A stretch of DNA of 64,000 nucleotides from Sulfurimonas sp. HSL3-7 (GCF_039645985.1 NZ_CP147919.1:2108001-2172000); one strand, 5' to 3'; counted from the stretch's first letter, positions 1-9,609 are shown. The notes: generated by a model from the sequence alone, not told the origin. Translations and numbers: made by a program.

Positions 1-2
1 TT

Positions 3-1694
3 GGTCGTGCAGGTGCCAAGGGTGTTAAAAGTCTGATTCTTGGTGAAAGCGAACATCATGCACTTATTGCAGGTGCTACCGGTAGTGGTAAAACTGTATT
101 ATTACATACACTGATCAATACGCTTGCGCATAACTATTCACCCGAAGAACTACAACTTTATTTATTAGATTACAAAGAAGGTACAGAATTTTCTGTTTAT
201 AAAAATCTTCCGCATATGTCTGTTCTATCACTTTCAAGTGAACGACTATTTGGGTTAAATATTTTAAAAGGTGTTCAAGCGGAGATAAACAGACGTGGTG
301 AACTTTTCAAATCAGAGACAGGTTCAAATAATATTAAAGAGTATCGTGAACGAAGCGGAAAAACACTGCATAGACTAGTGATCATATTTGATGAATTTCA
401 GGTACTTGTATCAGGTATGGATAAAATTGCTTCAGAAGCGTTAGATATTTTCGAAGACATTGTTAAACGTGGACGTTCATTTGGGGTACATTTGATTTTA
501 TCTACACAATCATTATTCGGCTTGGATTTAGGAAAAATAATGGGGCAAATTCAGGTTCGAATCGGTATGCGTATGGATGAAAGTGAATCGCAAAGACTCT
601 TCTCAAGTGACAATAATGCGGCAAAATATTTAGAACGTGGTGAGGCAATATACAACCGTGACAATGGAAAAGAGGAGGCCAATGTCAAGTTTGGCGTAGC
701 TTATATCGATAATGATTCAATTAATAAACATGTGCTAATGCTTAAAGATATCGCTCTAGAGCGTGGAATACCGCTTGATACGCAAAGAGTATTTGACACA
801 AACCTGGATGCAGATATAACCAACAACACTTATTTCCAAAAAGAACATAAAGTTGGACGCTTCTCTGATGCCTATATTGGCGAACCAAACTTCATCAGTG
901 ATCAACATGTCTTTTTTAGAATCAAACGTGATATTCCGGCCAATGTTTTAATTGTCGGTGATCCAAAAGAAACAGTATTCAGTCTAATTTCTTCTATATT
1001 ATATTCACTATCCCTTACTATGGATAAAGCAAGTGAATTCTATACCATCAATCTTCTTGGCGAAGATGATGAGTATAAAGAAGAACTGGACTTTGTTACT
1101 GGTCTGCCTGTAAAATCATATATTGGACATGACCTGGATGAAGCAGAAAACGTGATTGACAATCTCAATGATGAACTTGATAAACGCGAACTGAACAAAC
1201 AGACGAAATATCCTACAATCATACTTACGATAGTTGCTGTGCACAATGCACGTTCGTTCAGGTCGGATGGCTATAACAGTTCGACATATATTCAAAAGTT
1301 ACATAGATTAGTCAAAGATGGTGCAGCCAGAAATATCCATGTTATTCTTCATTCAGACCGATATAATCGTCTCAAAGAGATGGTTGAAAGTTCATTCTTT
1401 CGAGAGTTTGAATCTGCACAGATTATTCTACGTGGCGAAGACAGTCAAAAACTTTTTGAAGACCAGGGTCTTTTCCTGGATAAAGTCCGATCGCCGCATA
1501 TTGGGATTATCAAAGGTAATCAGAATAAATTTGATGTCGATGAATTTAAAGTCTATCCATTTGCAAAAGTCAAAGCGCTTTATGACAATTGTGCCCACAA
1601 TAATGATAAAGAAGATTATCCGAAATTTTTCAATGCCGTTGAAATTGACACGAAAGAGAAGACTGATGACACGTATGACAGTCTTTTTGACTAG
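3..1694 (+). CDS. FtsK/SpoIIIE-type ATPase, 5' end outside the window
   Basis: The reading frame is open from base 3, so the gene starts left of the window; the first internal ATG is at 216. A Walker A motif, GATGSGKT, is encoded at 72-95, and a Walker B motif (LVIIFDEFQVL) follows near 378-410, then a sensor-like ILSTQS. This is a complete FtsK/SpoIIIE RecA-like module. A second, degenerate module follows: NVLIVGDPKET replaces Walker A (about 940-975) and IILTIVAVHNA replaces Walker B. Two tandem modules with the later one degenerate recalls EssC/EccC ATPases of type VII secretion more than chromosomal FtsK, and no FtsK gamma domain is seen at the C-terminus. The gene is AT-rich unlike the genes after 4.1 kb. 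It is followed 11 bp later by a coiled-coil membrane protein. The substrate (DNA or protein) cannot be decided from sequence. Confidence 0.85.
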   Translation, partial: GRAGAKGVKSLILGESEHHALIAGATGSGKTVLLHTLINTLAHNYSPEELQLYLLDYKEGTEFSVYKNLPHMSVLSLSSERLFGLNILKGVQAEINRRGELFKSETGSNNIKEYRERSGKTLHRLVIIFDEFQVLVSGMDKIASEALDIFEDIVKRGRSFGVHLILSTQSLFGLDLGKIMGQIQVRIGMRMDESESQRLFSSDNNAAKYLERGEAIYNRDNGKEEANVKFGVAYIDNDSINKHVLMLKDIALERGIPLDTQRVFDTNLDADITNNTYFQKEHKVGRFSDAYIGEPNFISDQHVFFRIKRDIPANVLIVGDPKETVFSLISSILYSLSLTMDKASEFYTINLLGEDDEYKEELDFVTGLPVKSYIGHDLDEAENVIDNLNDELDKRELNKQTKYPTIILTIVAVHNARSFRSDGYNSSTYIQKLHRLVKDGAARNIHVILHSDRYNRLKEMVESSFFREFESAQIILRGEDSQKLFEDQGLFLDKVRSPHIGIIKGNQNKFDVDEFKVYPFAKVKALYDNCAHNNDKEDYPKFFNAVEIDTKEKTDDTYDSLFD

Positions 1695-1705
1695 GAGCCA
1701 CTTAC

Positions 1706-3421
1706 ATGTATACTGAATATAAAACATTAATTACTACTATCAAAGAAAACTCAAATCAGCTTCACGAACAAAATAGAAGTTTTCAAGAAAAACAAAAACA
1801 CTTGGAAGAAGAACTCCTGCAGGGAAGAGAAAACATCCTAAATCATCTTGAAGAAAAAAAACAAGAGATAGAGAACAACATACAAAACAGTCGAAATGAG
1901 CATAAAGCTTTAGTCTCAAAAGAGGAAGAAGAGTTTTCTGCAAAACTTCAAGCACTTCAAGACAAGTTACAACTTGGTAGAAAAAAAATTGACGATGATC
2001 TTAACACTGAAATTTACAAGATCGAACGTGTTTTGCAAAACAAAAAAAATGCAATTAGAAAAATTGTAATTTCAATTACAGTATTGGCAGTGGTTGCTGG
2101 TGGATATTTCGCTTACCAAATTTCCGCGCAACAGAAGGCCGAAGAAGCTGCTCATCAGGAGAAGTTACGTAAAGAAGAAGCAGCTCGTCAGGAGAAGTTA
2201 CGTAAAGAAGAAGAAGCACGTATTGAAAAAATGGCAATAGATATCAATAGTAATCCAAAAAAGTATGATAGAGATTTTTACGAACAAAATACTGTAGGTT
2301 ATATAAACGGGAATAGTACTCGTGACTGGATGACTGGAGATAAATTAGCATCAACCCAACGGCAGGATGGCCTTTATACAGTACTGAGATATCAATCCAA
2401 CCCTATATTTCTTGGTGTTGCCAATGTTAAAAATGGAAAAGCAGAAGGTTATTGTGCAGAGTATGATCGATTTGATTATAAATATACTATGGTCAAAGAC
2501 GGTAAACGGGAAGGTGTTCAAAAAGTTTATGATGAAGACTTTAACCTTATTGGAAAATATACATACAAGGCTGATAAAAAAGATGGACCGTTTGAGATAT
2601 ATGGCAAAAATGGTGCTACAGAAACGCATGGAGAATATAAAGATGGACGTCGAATAACTATTGATGGAACCGCAATAGAACATGTCGCTAATAAAGAAGA
2701 AAACACAAAAGACAAAGCGGGAAATACTATAAAAACACAGTATAGAATAGTTGCCGATATTCATTATAAAAATGGTAAAGAAGTTTCACGATTAAAGAGG
2801 AAAAGAAAAACGGGTCAATATATTTATAATAAAAACCGTGAAAAGATTCAAGAGATACACTACTGGTCTAATGGAAAGGTTTGGTATAAAAAATGGTTTA
2901 AGCCACCAGAAACACTTGAATCTGCAGAGAAGAGATACTATGAGAACGGCAGACTTGAAAGTGAGACAAAGTATGACCGTAAAAAATATGCATATCATGC
3001 AGTGTATAGCAAATCCTACTATGAAACGGGGGAATTAGAATATCAATGGGACGAATCTACATACACTGGTACATATTATTTTAAAAATGGTCAAATACGT
3101 AAAATTTATAAAAATTTCGAAAGAACCAGTTTCCCTTTTGAGAGAAAAACTTATCATGAAAATGGAACGCTTAAAACAGAGTATTATTTAACGAGTGATG
3201 GGCAAAGAACGACCGATAAAACAAATGTTGACGGCACTGTAGAAAAATATTATGATCAACAAGGAAAACTGACGAAAACAATCAGTGGTGTATACACTAA
3301 AAATGAAGCTGGCTATTATAAATATACATCGAAAACTGTAACGAATCATAGAACACGAGATATTTATTTGTATAAATATGATAGACATGAGGAGATTATT
3401 GAAAAGATTAAACAATCATAG
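1706..3421 (+). CDS. Coiled-coil membrane protein with YwqK/MORN-like repeats
   Basis: The 571-residue product has four parts. Residues 1-110 are rich in E, K and Q and look like a coiled coil. Residues about 120-140 form one membrane segment (IVISITVLAVVAGGYFAY). A second charged coiled coil follows, with the unit QEKLRKEEAAR duplicated; the DNA there is a 30-bp near-exact tandem repeat at about 2140-2215. The C-terminal 350 residues carry at least seven YwqK/MORN-like hairpin repeats of the type YYENGRLESETKYD, YYETGELEYQ, YFKNGQIRKIYKNF and YHENGTLKTEY. YwqK-family proteins include proposed antitoxins beside type VII-type toxins, so the pairing with a multi-module FtsK-like ATPase is notable. 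The function is not known. The gene lies 11 bp after the ATPase gene and is probably cotranscribed; it is AT-rich like it. Confidence 0.85.
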   Translation: MYTEYKTLITTIKENSNQLHEQNRSFQEKQKHLEEELLQGRENILNHLEEKKQEIENNIQNSRNEHKALVSKEEEEFSAKLQALQDKLQLGRKKIDDDLNTEIYKIERVLQNKKNAIRKIVISITVLAVVAGGYFAYQISAQQKAEEAAHQEKLRKEEAARQEKLRKEEEARIEKMAIDINSNPKKYDRDFYEQNTVGYINGNSTRDWMTGDKLASTQRQDGLYTVLRYQSNPIFLGVANVKNGKAEGYCAEYDRFDYKYTMVKDGKREGVQKVYDEDFNLIGKYTYKADKKDGPFEIYGKNGATETHGEYKDGRRITIDGTAIEHVANKEENTKDKAGNTIKTQYRIVADIHYKNGKEVSRLKRKRKTGQYIYNKNREKIQEIHYWSNGKVWYKKWFKPPETLESAEKRYYENGRLESETKYDRKKYAYHAVYSKSYYETGELEYQWDESTYTGTYYFKNGQIRKIYKNFERTSFPFERKTYHENGTLKTEYYLTSDGQRTTDKTNVDGTVEKYYDQQGKLTKTISGVYTKNEAGYYKYTSKTVTNHRTRDIYLYKYDRHEEIIEKIKQS

Positions 3422-3484
3422 TCTTCCAAGACAACTTAACCTAAAGGTAATCAGTCCTAGGGCACAAAAATCTCAAGGATTTTT

Positions 3485-3748
3485 ATGGATTTTATGAGTG
3501 ATTATATTCATTCATTTTTATTATGGATAGTCGATATATTGTTTGATCTAAATACAGATTTAGAGAAAAAACAAAAAGCAAATTGGGTTTTATTCTCTCT
3601 TATTGTTTTATCTATAACATATGCAATCTACAATTTTAAAAAAAATGGTGTTTCTGCAATTGGAAATAAATTTTTCATATCATTTGGAGTCTTTATCTTT
3701 GCGTTGCTAAATGCAGCTTTTAATACTGTAGATTTTACATTCAAATAA
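3485..3748 (+). CDS. Small membrane protein of unknown function
   Basis: An 87-residue product with three likely hydrophobic stretches: SFLLWIVDILF, VLFSLIVLSITYAIY and FFISFGVFIFALLNAAF. An AAGGA ribosome-binding site sits about 6-10 bases before the ATG at 3485; a second ATG three codons later (3494) is also possible. It is the last intact gene of the AT-rich island and follows the coiled-coil gene by about 60 bp. I do not recognise a family. Small membrane proteins of this sort often accompany larger island systems, but no function is claimed. Confidence 0.6.
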   Translation: MDFMSDYIHSFLLWIVDILFDLNTDLEKKQKANWVLFSLIVLSITYAIYNFKKNGVSAIGNKFFISFGVFIFALLNAAFNTVDFTFK

Positions 3749-3861
3749 ATACTAAAATATTAGGCACGTTTCTAAATACTGGCTCAGTTGGTTTATGTGC
3801 CATTACCTCTAGTTTTCAAAATACAAGTCATCGCAACTATTCTTCGTGTCCCACAAAGTGT

Positions 3862-4026
3862 TCAAAAAGTCAAAATTACAAAGTCCCATAAAGCTTTAGG
3901 AGTTTTGGAACCCATAGCAATGCTTGTCATAATGTAGGTTTCATCATCTTTAAGTGTTCTAAAGAAACATTCAATGGTTGTGTTGCCTATTAGCTGCCTA
4001 GACCCATAACCAAACAATACAACAAC
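3862..4026 (-). pseudogene. Decayed ORF remnant at the island edge
   Basis: On the minus strand there is a stop-to-stop open frame of about 54 codons ending with TGA at 3862-3864. It reads ...LFGYGSRQLIGNTTIEC followed by FFRTLKDDETYIMTSIAMGS and ends DFVILTF. The upstream in-frame TAA at 4027-4029 leaves no start codon with a ribosome-binding site, so this looks like the 3' remainder of a broken gene. FFRTLK is slightly reminiscent of transposase C-termini, but I cannot assign a family. The rest of the 3749-4087 gap shows nothing else convincing. Confidence 0.3.
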
Positions 4027-4084
4027 TTAGACAAACCTTTATAAACCATTGTGTTGTCATCTACTTTATATATGAATGGCATAA

Positions 4085-4351
<267 letters not shown>

Positions 4352-4368
<17 letters not shown>

Positions 4369-4414
4369 CGGCACGATCACGATTCCGGCTGCGCTTCAAC
4401 CCTACCTCAAATAG
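4352..4414 (+). pseudogene. serS: Second, displaced serS 3' terminus (copy B)
   Basis: This frame reads RFSENEDGTITIPAALQPYL then K and TAG at 4412-4414. It aligns with the last 17 residues of copy A ([17 protein letters not shown]) but differs at many codons and is GC-rich like the host genes. It has no start and is only about 20 codons long. The simplest reading is that it is the original host serS end, displaced when an incoming element supplied the AT-rich end of copy A. Confidence 0.65.
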
Positions 4415-4437
4415 GGGCAGCGCAAAAAGCACTGCCC
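4415..4437 (+). terminator. Hairpin after the serS relic
   Basis: GGGCAG (4415-4420) and CTGCCC (4432-4437) pair around an 11-base loop directly after the serS copy B stop. There is no T-tract, so termination is uncertain. It may be the old terminator of serS. Confidence 0.3.
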
Positions 4438-4510
4438 GCCCTCCTGTCCGGACTGCCTCCGGCATCTTTACTGAAGCATTTCATCTCTGATCAGCACAGC
4501 AGCCGTGTTT

Positions 4511-4645
4511 TTAAAAACGAAAACGGTAGTAGATGCCAAGCAGAGCGATCCCTTCACTGAAATCGATCATGTTCACACCGTCCTCTCTTTCTTTTGCATA
4601 GAGATATTTCGCAGTGCCGTAGAATCCGAACCCTTTAGGGCACCT
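4511..4645 (-). pseudogene. 3' fragment of an outer-membrane beta-barrel protein gene
   Basis: On the minus strand a frame ends at TAA (4511-4513) and reads GFGFYGTAKYLYAKEREDGV, then NMIDFSEGIALLGIYYRFRF. The alternation of aromatic residues and the terminal Phe are typical of the last strands of an outer-membrane barrel. An in-frame stop at 4646-4648 cuts it upstream and there is no usable start. I read it as the C-terminal relic of a barrel gene broken by the same rearrangement that left the serS relics. The remaining 4649-4708 shows nothing more. The family is not identifiable. Confidence 0.4.
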
Positions 4646-4708
4646 CTAAAAACCCTGGTTATAACGGTGAAGAGACGGCCGGAGAGCGCAGACCGCTGCC
4701 CTGAAGCG

Positions 4709-5431
4709 TTATTTTAGAAGTCTTGAACGTTTGGAGAGGGTCACGACAGAGCGCAGCGGTCCGTAGAGGATATAGAGGGTGAAGAAGGTCGCGAACCCTT
4801 CTACCGGGTAGATAAAGAAAATCATGGCTACGGCAACGATGACGACGAAGACCCGCCGTATATGTTTTTTACCCATATCCACTTTTTTGAAACTCGGGTA
4901 ACGTATGTTGCTTACCATCAGCACGGCGACCAGCAGCGCGATCAGCAGGATAACGACTTTGTACTCTGCCAAGAAGCTGTACTTCTCGAACAAAAGCACC
5001 AGTATCGAGATAAAGACGGCTGCCGTAGGGATAGGCACACCGATAAAGACCGAGGGTTCGTTCTCACCCGTCATCACATTAAAACGGGCCAGGCGGATCC
5101 CCCCGAAGATAACGAAGAGCGCACTGGCCATGATACCGAAACGGCCGAAGTCATGCCCGACATAGAGGTAGAGCAGTATTGCCGGCGCGGCGCCGAAGGC
5201 GACGATGTCGGCCAGAGAGTCGAATTCTACGCCGAACCGGCTGCAGGTGTTGGTCAGGCGCGCCACACGCCCGTCTAGCCCGTCAAAGATTAGCGAAAGC
5301 AGTACCATCCACGCCGCCAGGGCGAAATTCCCTTCGATGGCCGAGATCATGCTGTAGATACCGGCAAAGATACTCGAAGCGGTAAAGAAATTTGGCAGCA
5401 GATAGGCGAGTTGCGTCGGTTGTTTTTTCAT
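4709..5431 (-). CDS. pssA: CDP-diacylglycerol--serine O-phosphatidyltransferase
   Basis: Makes phosphatidylserine from CDP-diacylglycerol and serine in the inner membrane, the first step toward phosphatidylethanolamine. The 240-residue product has the CDP-alcohol phosphatidyltransferase signature DGLDGRVARLT...GVEFDSLADIVAFG (about residues 50-82), with all the aspartates of the D-G-x2-A-R-x8-G-x3-D-x3-D motif in place. Several membrane helices follow. It is the last gene of the minus-strand operon that starts at 11129, 3 bp after the Psd-like gene. The same pssA/Psd-like/ftsH order occurs in Campylobacter. Confidence 0.95.
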   Translation of the reverse strand: MKKQPTQLAYLLPNFFTASSIFAGIYSMISAIEGNFALAAWMVLLSLIFDGLDGRVARLTNTCSRFGVEFDSLADIVAFGAAPAILLYLYVGHDFGRFGIMASALFVIFGGIRLARFNVMTGENEPSVFIGVPIPTAAVFISILVLLFEKYSFLAEYKVVILLIALLVAVLMVSNIRYPSFKKVDMGKKHIRRVFVVIVAVAMIFFIYPVEGFATFFTLYILYGPLRSVVTLSKRSRLLK

Positions 5432-5434
5432 GGC

Positions 5435-6073
5435 TTACGAGAAGAACCCTATCAGCGTCTCGCCCGCGCGCACTTTTGCACCGACTTTGACAGCCACACG
5501 CGAATTCACCGGCAGGATCAGCGTCGTCTTGCCGTTGACCATCAGGCCGTAACGCGCGCCCTGGACAGCCCGGCTTTTTTCGCTCAGGTGGTTTTTGATG
5601 CCGACCGAGCTGATCTGCAGCTTATGCATGACACGTACCTGTTTCTTCCCCCTGCCGAAAACAATACGGCACTGTTCGTTCAGGCTGTCCGAAAGCGGCG
5701 TCAGCGAATTAAGGCGCGCACCATAGAGAAGCTCGGCTTCGGAGACCTCGCACGAAAACGGCACACGCAGGACCGATGCATCCAAAAAGCCGCTCTTGAT
5801 GACGATCTTGTACGAACTCTCCCCCTTCGCATCTTCTATCGTCTCGATACTTCTGATCACGCCGTCAGCAACACTGACAATGCTGTCTTGCTGAAAATGG
5901 GGAATCGTACGCTCGGGATTGCGAAAGGTCCAGATCGTAACCAGAAGCAGAACACCGCTCAAAAAGCTGAAAAGATCGGCGTCTATCGCCATGAAAAAAA
6001 GCATCAACGCAGCAGAGGCCGCAATACACTTGAAACCGTCCTTCGCGATGATAAACGTATCATTATAGTTCAT
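5435..6073 (-). CDS. Phosphatidylserine decarboxylase-related protein lacking the autocleavage site
   Basis: The 212-residue product has the short (archaeal-type) Psd architecture: two N-terminal membrane helices, FRNPER near residue 51, SVADG near 67, and a C-terminal GETLIGFF. Genuine Psd proenzymes self-cleave at a Gly-Ser pair (for example FGSRVD or LGST) to make the pyruvoyl cofactor. Here the corresponding stretch reads ARYGLMVNGKTTLILPVNSR, with no GS. The protein is therefore unlikely to decarboxylate phosphatidylserine by the known mechanism. Campylobacter has a similar Psd-related gene in this place. It overlaps the ftsH stop by 4 bp and precedes pssA by 3 bp, which argues for a role in phospholipid or membrane quality control. 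A true psd would then be elsewhere in the genome. Confidence 0.85.
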   Translation of the reverse strand: MNYNDTFIIAKDGFKCIAASAALMLFFMAIDADLFSFLSGVLLLVTIWTFRNPERTIPHFQQDSIVSVADGVIRSIETIEDAKGESSYKIVIKSGFLDASVLRVPFSCEVSEAELLYGARLNSLTPLSDSLNEQCRIVFGRGKKQVRVMHKLQISSVGIKNHLSEKSRAVQGARYGLMVNGKTTLILPVNSRVAVKVGAKVRAGETLIGFFS

Positions 6074-8049
6074 GATCTTGGTTCTTCTTTTTCATCCATG
6101 TTTTTTTGGTCCTGGGACATATCTTCTGAGAATTCACGTTCGTCTTCGGCACTCACATGCTCCTCGACCTTCGATTCGATCCCGTTCTCTTTTTCAAAGT
6201 TGATGATAATGTCACGCACCACAGCACCTGTTATATTCTCTGTCTTGTACAGCTCTTCGACCATCTTCTCGATGGCACCGCGGTACTCTTCCAGGCGTGA
6301 AACGACAGCGTTATAACGCTCTTCGAGCGTCACTTTGATGTACTGGTCCATCTCTTCGGCCATCTTGTCGGAGTATTCACGGGCCTGCCCCATGCCGCCG
6401 CCGAGGAAGGACTGACGCTGTTTCTCCAGCACCATAAGGCCGGCAATATCGCTCATGCCGTAGACCTGGACCATCGATTTAATGATATCGGTCGCACGTT
6501 CGAGGTCATTGCTCGCACCCGTCGAGATCTCACCGATGAAAACCTGTTCTGCCCCACGGCCCCCGAGAAGGACATCCACTTCGGCAAGCAGTTCATATTT
6601 CTGTGCCAGGTATTTGTTCTCTTCCGGCGTGTTCAGGGTGTAGCCGAGTGCGGCCAGACCGCGCGGAACGATGGAGACTTTGGAGACTTTCTTCGCCCCT
6701 TTGGTCGTCTCGGCAAGCAGTGCATGCCCGCACTCATGGTAGGCGACAATGCGCTGCTCTTTTTTATTGATGCGACGGTTCTTTTTGCTCAGTCCCGCGA
6801 TAGCGCGTTCGACCGCTTCGCGCAAATCATCCTGTCGGACCGTCTTCTGGTTCTTGCGTCCCGCCAGAAGGGCCGCTTCATTGACGATGTTGGCGAGGTC
6901 CGCACCGGCCAGTCCGGCCGTAAGACGGGCGATCTCTTCGATATCGACGTCGTCATCCATTCTTACATTTTTGACATGCACCTTCAGGATCGCGATGCGC
7001 CCTTCGAAGTCCGGCTTGTCGACCAGGACCTGTCGGTCAAAACGGCCCGGACGCAGCAGGGCCGGGTCTAGCACTTCGGGACGGTTGGTCGCCGCCAGGA
7101 TGATGATCGGCGTATCGGTACCGAAGCCGTCCATCTCGGCCAGCAGCTGGTTAAGCGTCTGTTCACGCTCATCGTTGCCGCCCATCATACCGCCTGCCGC
7201 ACGGCTTTTACCGATCGCATCGATCTCGTCGATAAAGATAATCGAAGGGGCGTCTTTTTTCGCCTGCTCAAAAAGGTCACGGACACGCGCAGCACCCACA
7301 CCGACGAACATCTCGATAAAGCTTGAACCCGAGACCGAGAAAAAAGGGACGTCGGCTTCGCCGGCGACCGCTTTGGCCAGAAGTGTCTTACCCGTACCCG
7401 GGCTGCCTACCAGCAGGACACCTTTCGGAATCTTCGCCCCGAGCTCGACATAACGGCCCGGATATTTCAGAAAGTCGACGATCTCGTGGACCTCCTCTTT
7501 GGCCTCTTCGGCACCGGCAACATCAGCAAACTTCGTCTTCGGCTTCTCCGAGTTGACCAGTTTTTTGGAGCTGCCCATCCCCAGGACACCGCCGCCCATC
7601 CCCTTTTGCATACGCCCGGCAAAAAACATCCAGATGGCGATGATGATCAGGAAAGGGAAGAGCCAGCCGAACATGTCGGTAAACCAGTTGCTCTCCGAGA
7701 AACCACTGTAGTCGATCTTCTCCTGGTCAAGCAGCGGCACAAGGGTGTCGTCATTGGCGACCATACGGGTCGTATAGATCGTATTCTCCCCCTTCGCCCT
7801 GATATGCGTTTGACCGATATCGACCTTGGTGACCTGCTTGTTCTTGATGAGCTCTTTAAGCTCGGCATAACTCACCTCTTTGTGCGTGACCGCCCCCTGG
7901 CCGAACTGCTGGCCGATACTGCCGCCGCCCTCGCCGATAAGTGCCTTGAAGATCAGGATTACCACTACCGAGAAGATAGCGAAGGTAATCAGCGGGTTTT
8001 TATTGAAAAAATTATCATTTTTTGGATTTTGGTTATCGTCTTTGTTCAT
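6070..8049 (-). CDS. ftsH: ATP-dependent zinc metalloprotease FtsH
   Basis: Membrane-anchored AAA+ protease that degrades misfolded membrane proteins and selected soluble proteins. The 659 residues comprise a first membrane helix (about 20-38), a periplasmic domain, a second helix (about 128-145), then the AAA module. The AAA module has Walker A GSPGTGKT (215-222; most FtsH proteins have GPPGTGKT), Walker B IIFIDEID, the second region of homology [20 protein letters not shown], and the zinc site HECGH near 441. The C-terminal tail is acidic. The start codon lies 6 bp after prmA and the stop overlaps the Psd-like gene. Confidence 0.98.
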   Translation of the reverse strand: MNKDDNQNPKNDNFFNKNPLITFAIFSVVVILIFKALIGEGGGSIGQQFGQGAVTHKEVSYAELKELIKNKQVTKVDIGQTHIRAKGENTIYTTRMVANDDTLVPLLDQEKIDYSGFSESNWFTDMFGWLFPFLIIIAIWMFFAGRMQKGMGGGVLGMGSSKKLVNSEKPKTKFADVAGAEEAKEEVHEIVDFLKYPGRYVELGAKIPKGVLLVGSPGTGKTLLAKAVAGEADVPFFSVSGSSFIEMFVGVGAARVRDLFEQAKKDAPSIIFIDEIDAIGKSRAAGGMMGGNDEREQTLNQLLAEMDGFGTDTPIIILAATNRPEVLDPALLRPGRFDRQVLVDKPDFEGRIAILKVHVKNVRMDDDVDIEEIARLTAGLAGADLANIVNEAALLAGRKNQKTVRQDDLREAVERAIAGLSKKNRRINKKEQRIVAYHECGHALLAETTKGAKKVSKVSIVPRGLAALGYTLNTPEENKYLAQKYELLAEVDVLLGGRGAEQVFIGEISTGASNDLERATDIIKSMVQVYGMSDIAGLMVLEKQRQSFLGGGMGQAREYSDKMAEEMDQYIKVTLEERYNAVVSRLEEYRGAIEKMVEELYKTENITGAVVRDIIINFEKENGIESKVEEHVSAEDEREFSEDMSQDQKNMDEKEEPRS

Positions 8050-8055
8050 ACTTTT

Positions 8056-8889
8056 TTACTTTCCTTTGTTAGATACAACGAGTGTCACCCACTCTTCACG
8101 CTGAATACGCTTTACAATTGTGCAGTCAGCATATGCTTGTAATACTTTATCTTCATATTTGTCTAAGATCCCTGAAAGTACCAAGGTACCCTCATCTTTA
8201 AGCAAACGTTTCAGGTCACCGGCAATGAAGACCAGTACGTCGGCGACAATATTGGCGATGACCACGTCATACTTTCTCTGCGTGCCGGCTGCCGAGCCTT
8301 CCCAGATCTCCCGGAAAGCCACCCCGTTGACCTCGGCATTCTCAAGCGTGTTTGCTACCGAAACGGGATCAGTGTCGCATGCATCGACCTCCGCGCCGAG
8401 TTTTGCTGCCGCAATACCCAATATCCCGCTGCCGCAGCCGATGTCCGCAACCTCGTCGTCTTCTTTGACCTCGGAGGCGATCGCTTCGAGACAGGCCGCC
8501 GTCGTCGGGTGGTGACCCGTACCGAAAGCTAGGGCCGGATCGATCATGATGTTGTACATCCCCTCTTTGGGCTGGTCCCAGGTCGGATGGATATAGAAGG
8601 GTCCGATCTCAATCGGCGTAATGCTCTCCTGGTAACTCTTGACCCAGTCACTGTTTTTCTCTTTTTTAAGCTCGAGATCGAGACCGATCGTCTCTCCGAG
8701 CGCCTGTTCAAGGGCCTCTTTAAACTGTTCTACGCCCCATGACATCGTCTCAAGATCATCTTCGCTGCGGACGATGAAACTGCCGTCGCGCTCTTCAAAA
8801 CCGACAGGCAGCGTGTCCGCGAGGAAATCCCCGAAAAGTTCAAAATAGGCCGAAGGGGTAATGGTCAGTTCGTAATAATATTCTTGCAT
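8056..8889 (-). CDS. prmA: Ribosomal protein L11 methyltransferase
   Basis: SAM-dependent enzyme that trimethylates ribosomal protein L11 in the cytoplasm. The 277-residue product shows an N-terminal substrate-recognition region, then the class I methyltransferase fold. The PrmA-specific signature DPALAFGTGHHPTT is present, followed by VADIGCGSGILGIAAAKLGA as motif I and VIANIVADV as motif IV. It lies 6 bp before ftsH and directly abuts hisA, as part of the long minus-strand operon. prmA next to ftsH is the usual order in Campylobacter relatives. Confidence 0.96.
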   Translation of the reverse strand: MQEYYYELTITPSAYFELFGDFLADTLPVGFEERDGSFIVRSEDDLETMSWGVEQFKEALEQALGETIGLDLELKKEKNSDWVKSYQESITPIEIGPFYIHPTWDQPKEGMYNIMIDPALAFGTGHHPTTAACLEAIASEVKEDDEVADIGCGSGILGIAAAKLGAEVDACDTDPVSVANTLENAEVNGVAFREIWEGSAAGTQRKYDVVIANIVADVLVFIAGDLKRLLKDEGTLVLSGILDKYEDKVLQAYADCTIVKRIQREEWVTLVVSNKGK

Positions 8890-9600
8890 CTACTGCACTT
8901 CCTTTAACGCTTTTTCCAGATCCAGGGTTCCCTCGTAGTAGGCTTTGCCGACAATAACGCCCTCGATCTCGCCCGTCGCCTGGAGGGCGTCGATGTCGGC
9001 CCTGTCTTTCAGGCCGCCGCTGGCGATTGTCGGCACGCCCGACGCTCGAGCGATGGAGAGGGTGAAGTCCACATTAACCCCGCTGAGCATCCCGTCGCGC
9101 CCCACATCGGTACAGATGATCGCTTCGACGCCTGCCTCGGCGAAAGCTTTGGCCAGCTCGGTCGCCTTCATTTCACTCACTTCGCCCCACCCTTCGACGG
9201 CCACATAGCCGTCGATCGCGTCGATGCCGACAACCACCGGGTATTTTGCCGCCATCTCCCTGACGAACTGCGGGTCTTTCACGGCGATGGAGCCGAGAAT
9301 CACGCGGTCGATGCCCAGATCGAGGTAGCGTTTGATCGTCTCTTCGTCGCGGATGCCGCCGCCGAGTTCGAGCTTGACGTTGCAGTTTGCGCGGATCTTT
9401 CTGATCTCCTCAAGGTTAACCGGCTCGCCGGCAAAGGCGCCGTTCAGATCGACCAGGTGGACCCACTCGGCCCCCATCTTTTCAAAACTCTTGACCAGTT
9501 CCCACGGTTCGTCGGAATAAATCTTGGCACTCTCCATCACCCCTTTAGAGAGACGGACCGCCTTGCCGTCTTTGAGGTCGATCGCAGGAAATAGCGTCAT
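8890..9600 (-). CDS. hisA: Phosphoribosylformimino-5-aminoimidazole carboxamide ribotide isomerase
   Basis: Catalyses the Amadori rearrangement of ProFAR to PRFAR in histidine biosynthesis. The 236-residue TIM barrel begins [17 protein letters not shown], with the catalytic Asp in AIDLKDG. It carries [19 protein letters not shown] and, late in the barrel, [15 protein letters not shown] with the second catalytic Asp. Phosphate-binding loops IASGGL and [11 protein letters not shown] are present. An AGGAGC ribosome-binding site precedes the ATG. It lies 9 bp after hisH, its pathway neighbour. Confidence 0.97.
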   Translation of the reverse strand: MTLFPAIDLKDGKAVRLSKGVMESAKIYSDEPWELVKSFEKMGAEWVHLVDLNGAFAGEPVNLEEIRKIRANCNVKLELGGGIRDEETIKRYLDLGIDRVILGSIAVKDPQFVREMAAKYPVVVGIDAIDGYVAVEGWGEVSEMKATELAKAFAEAGVEAIICTDVGRDGMLSGVNVDFTLSIARASGVPTIASGGLKDRADIDALQATGEIEGVIVGKAYYEGTLDLEKALKEVQ

Positions 9601-9609
9601 ATATTGCTC

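Noticed and set aside
4505-4530. A third serS-like remnant (plus-strand FKNENGS)
   Set aside because: The bases are explained by the YYRFRF end of the barrel-protein relic on the minus strand, and the match to NEDGS is too short.
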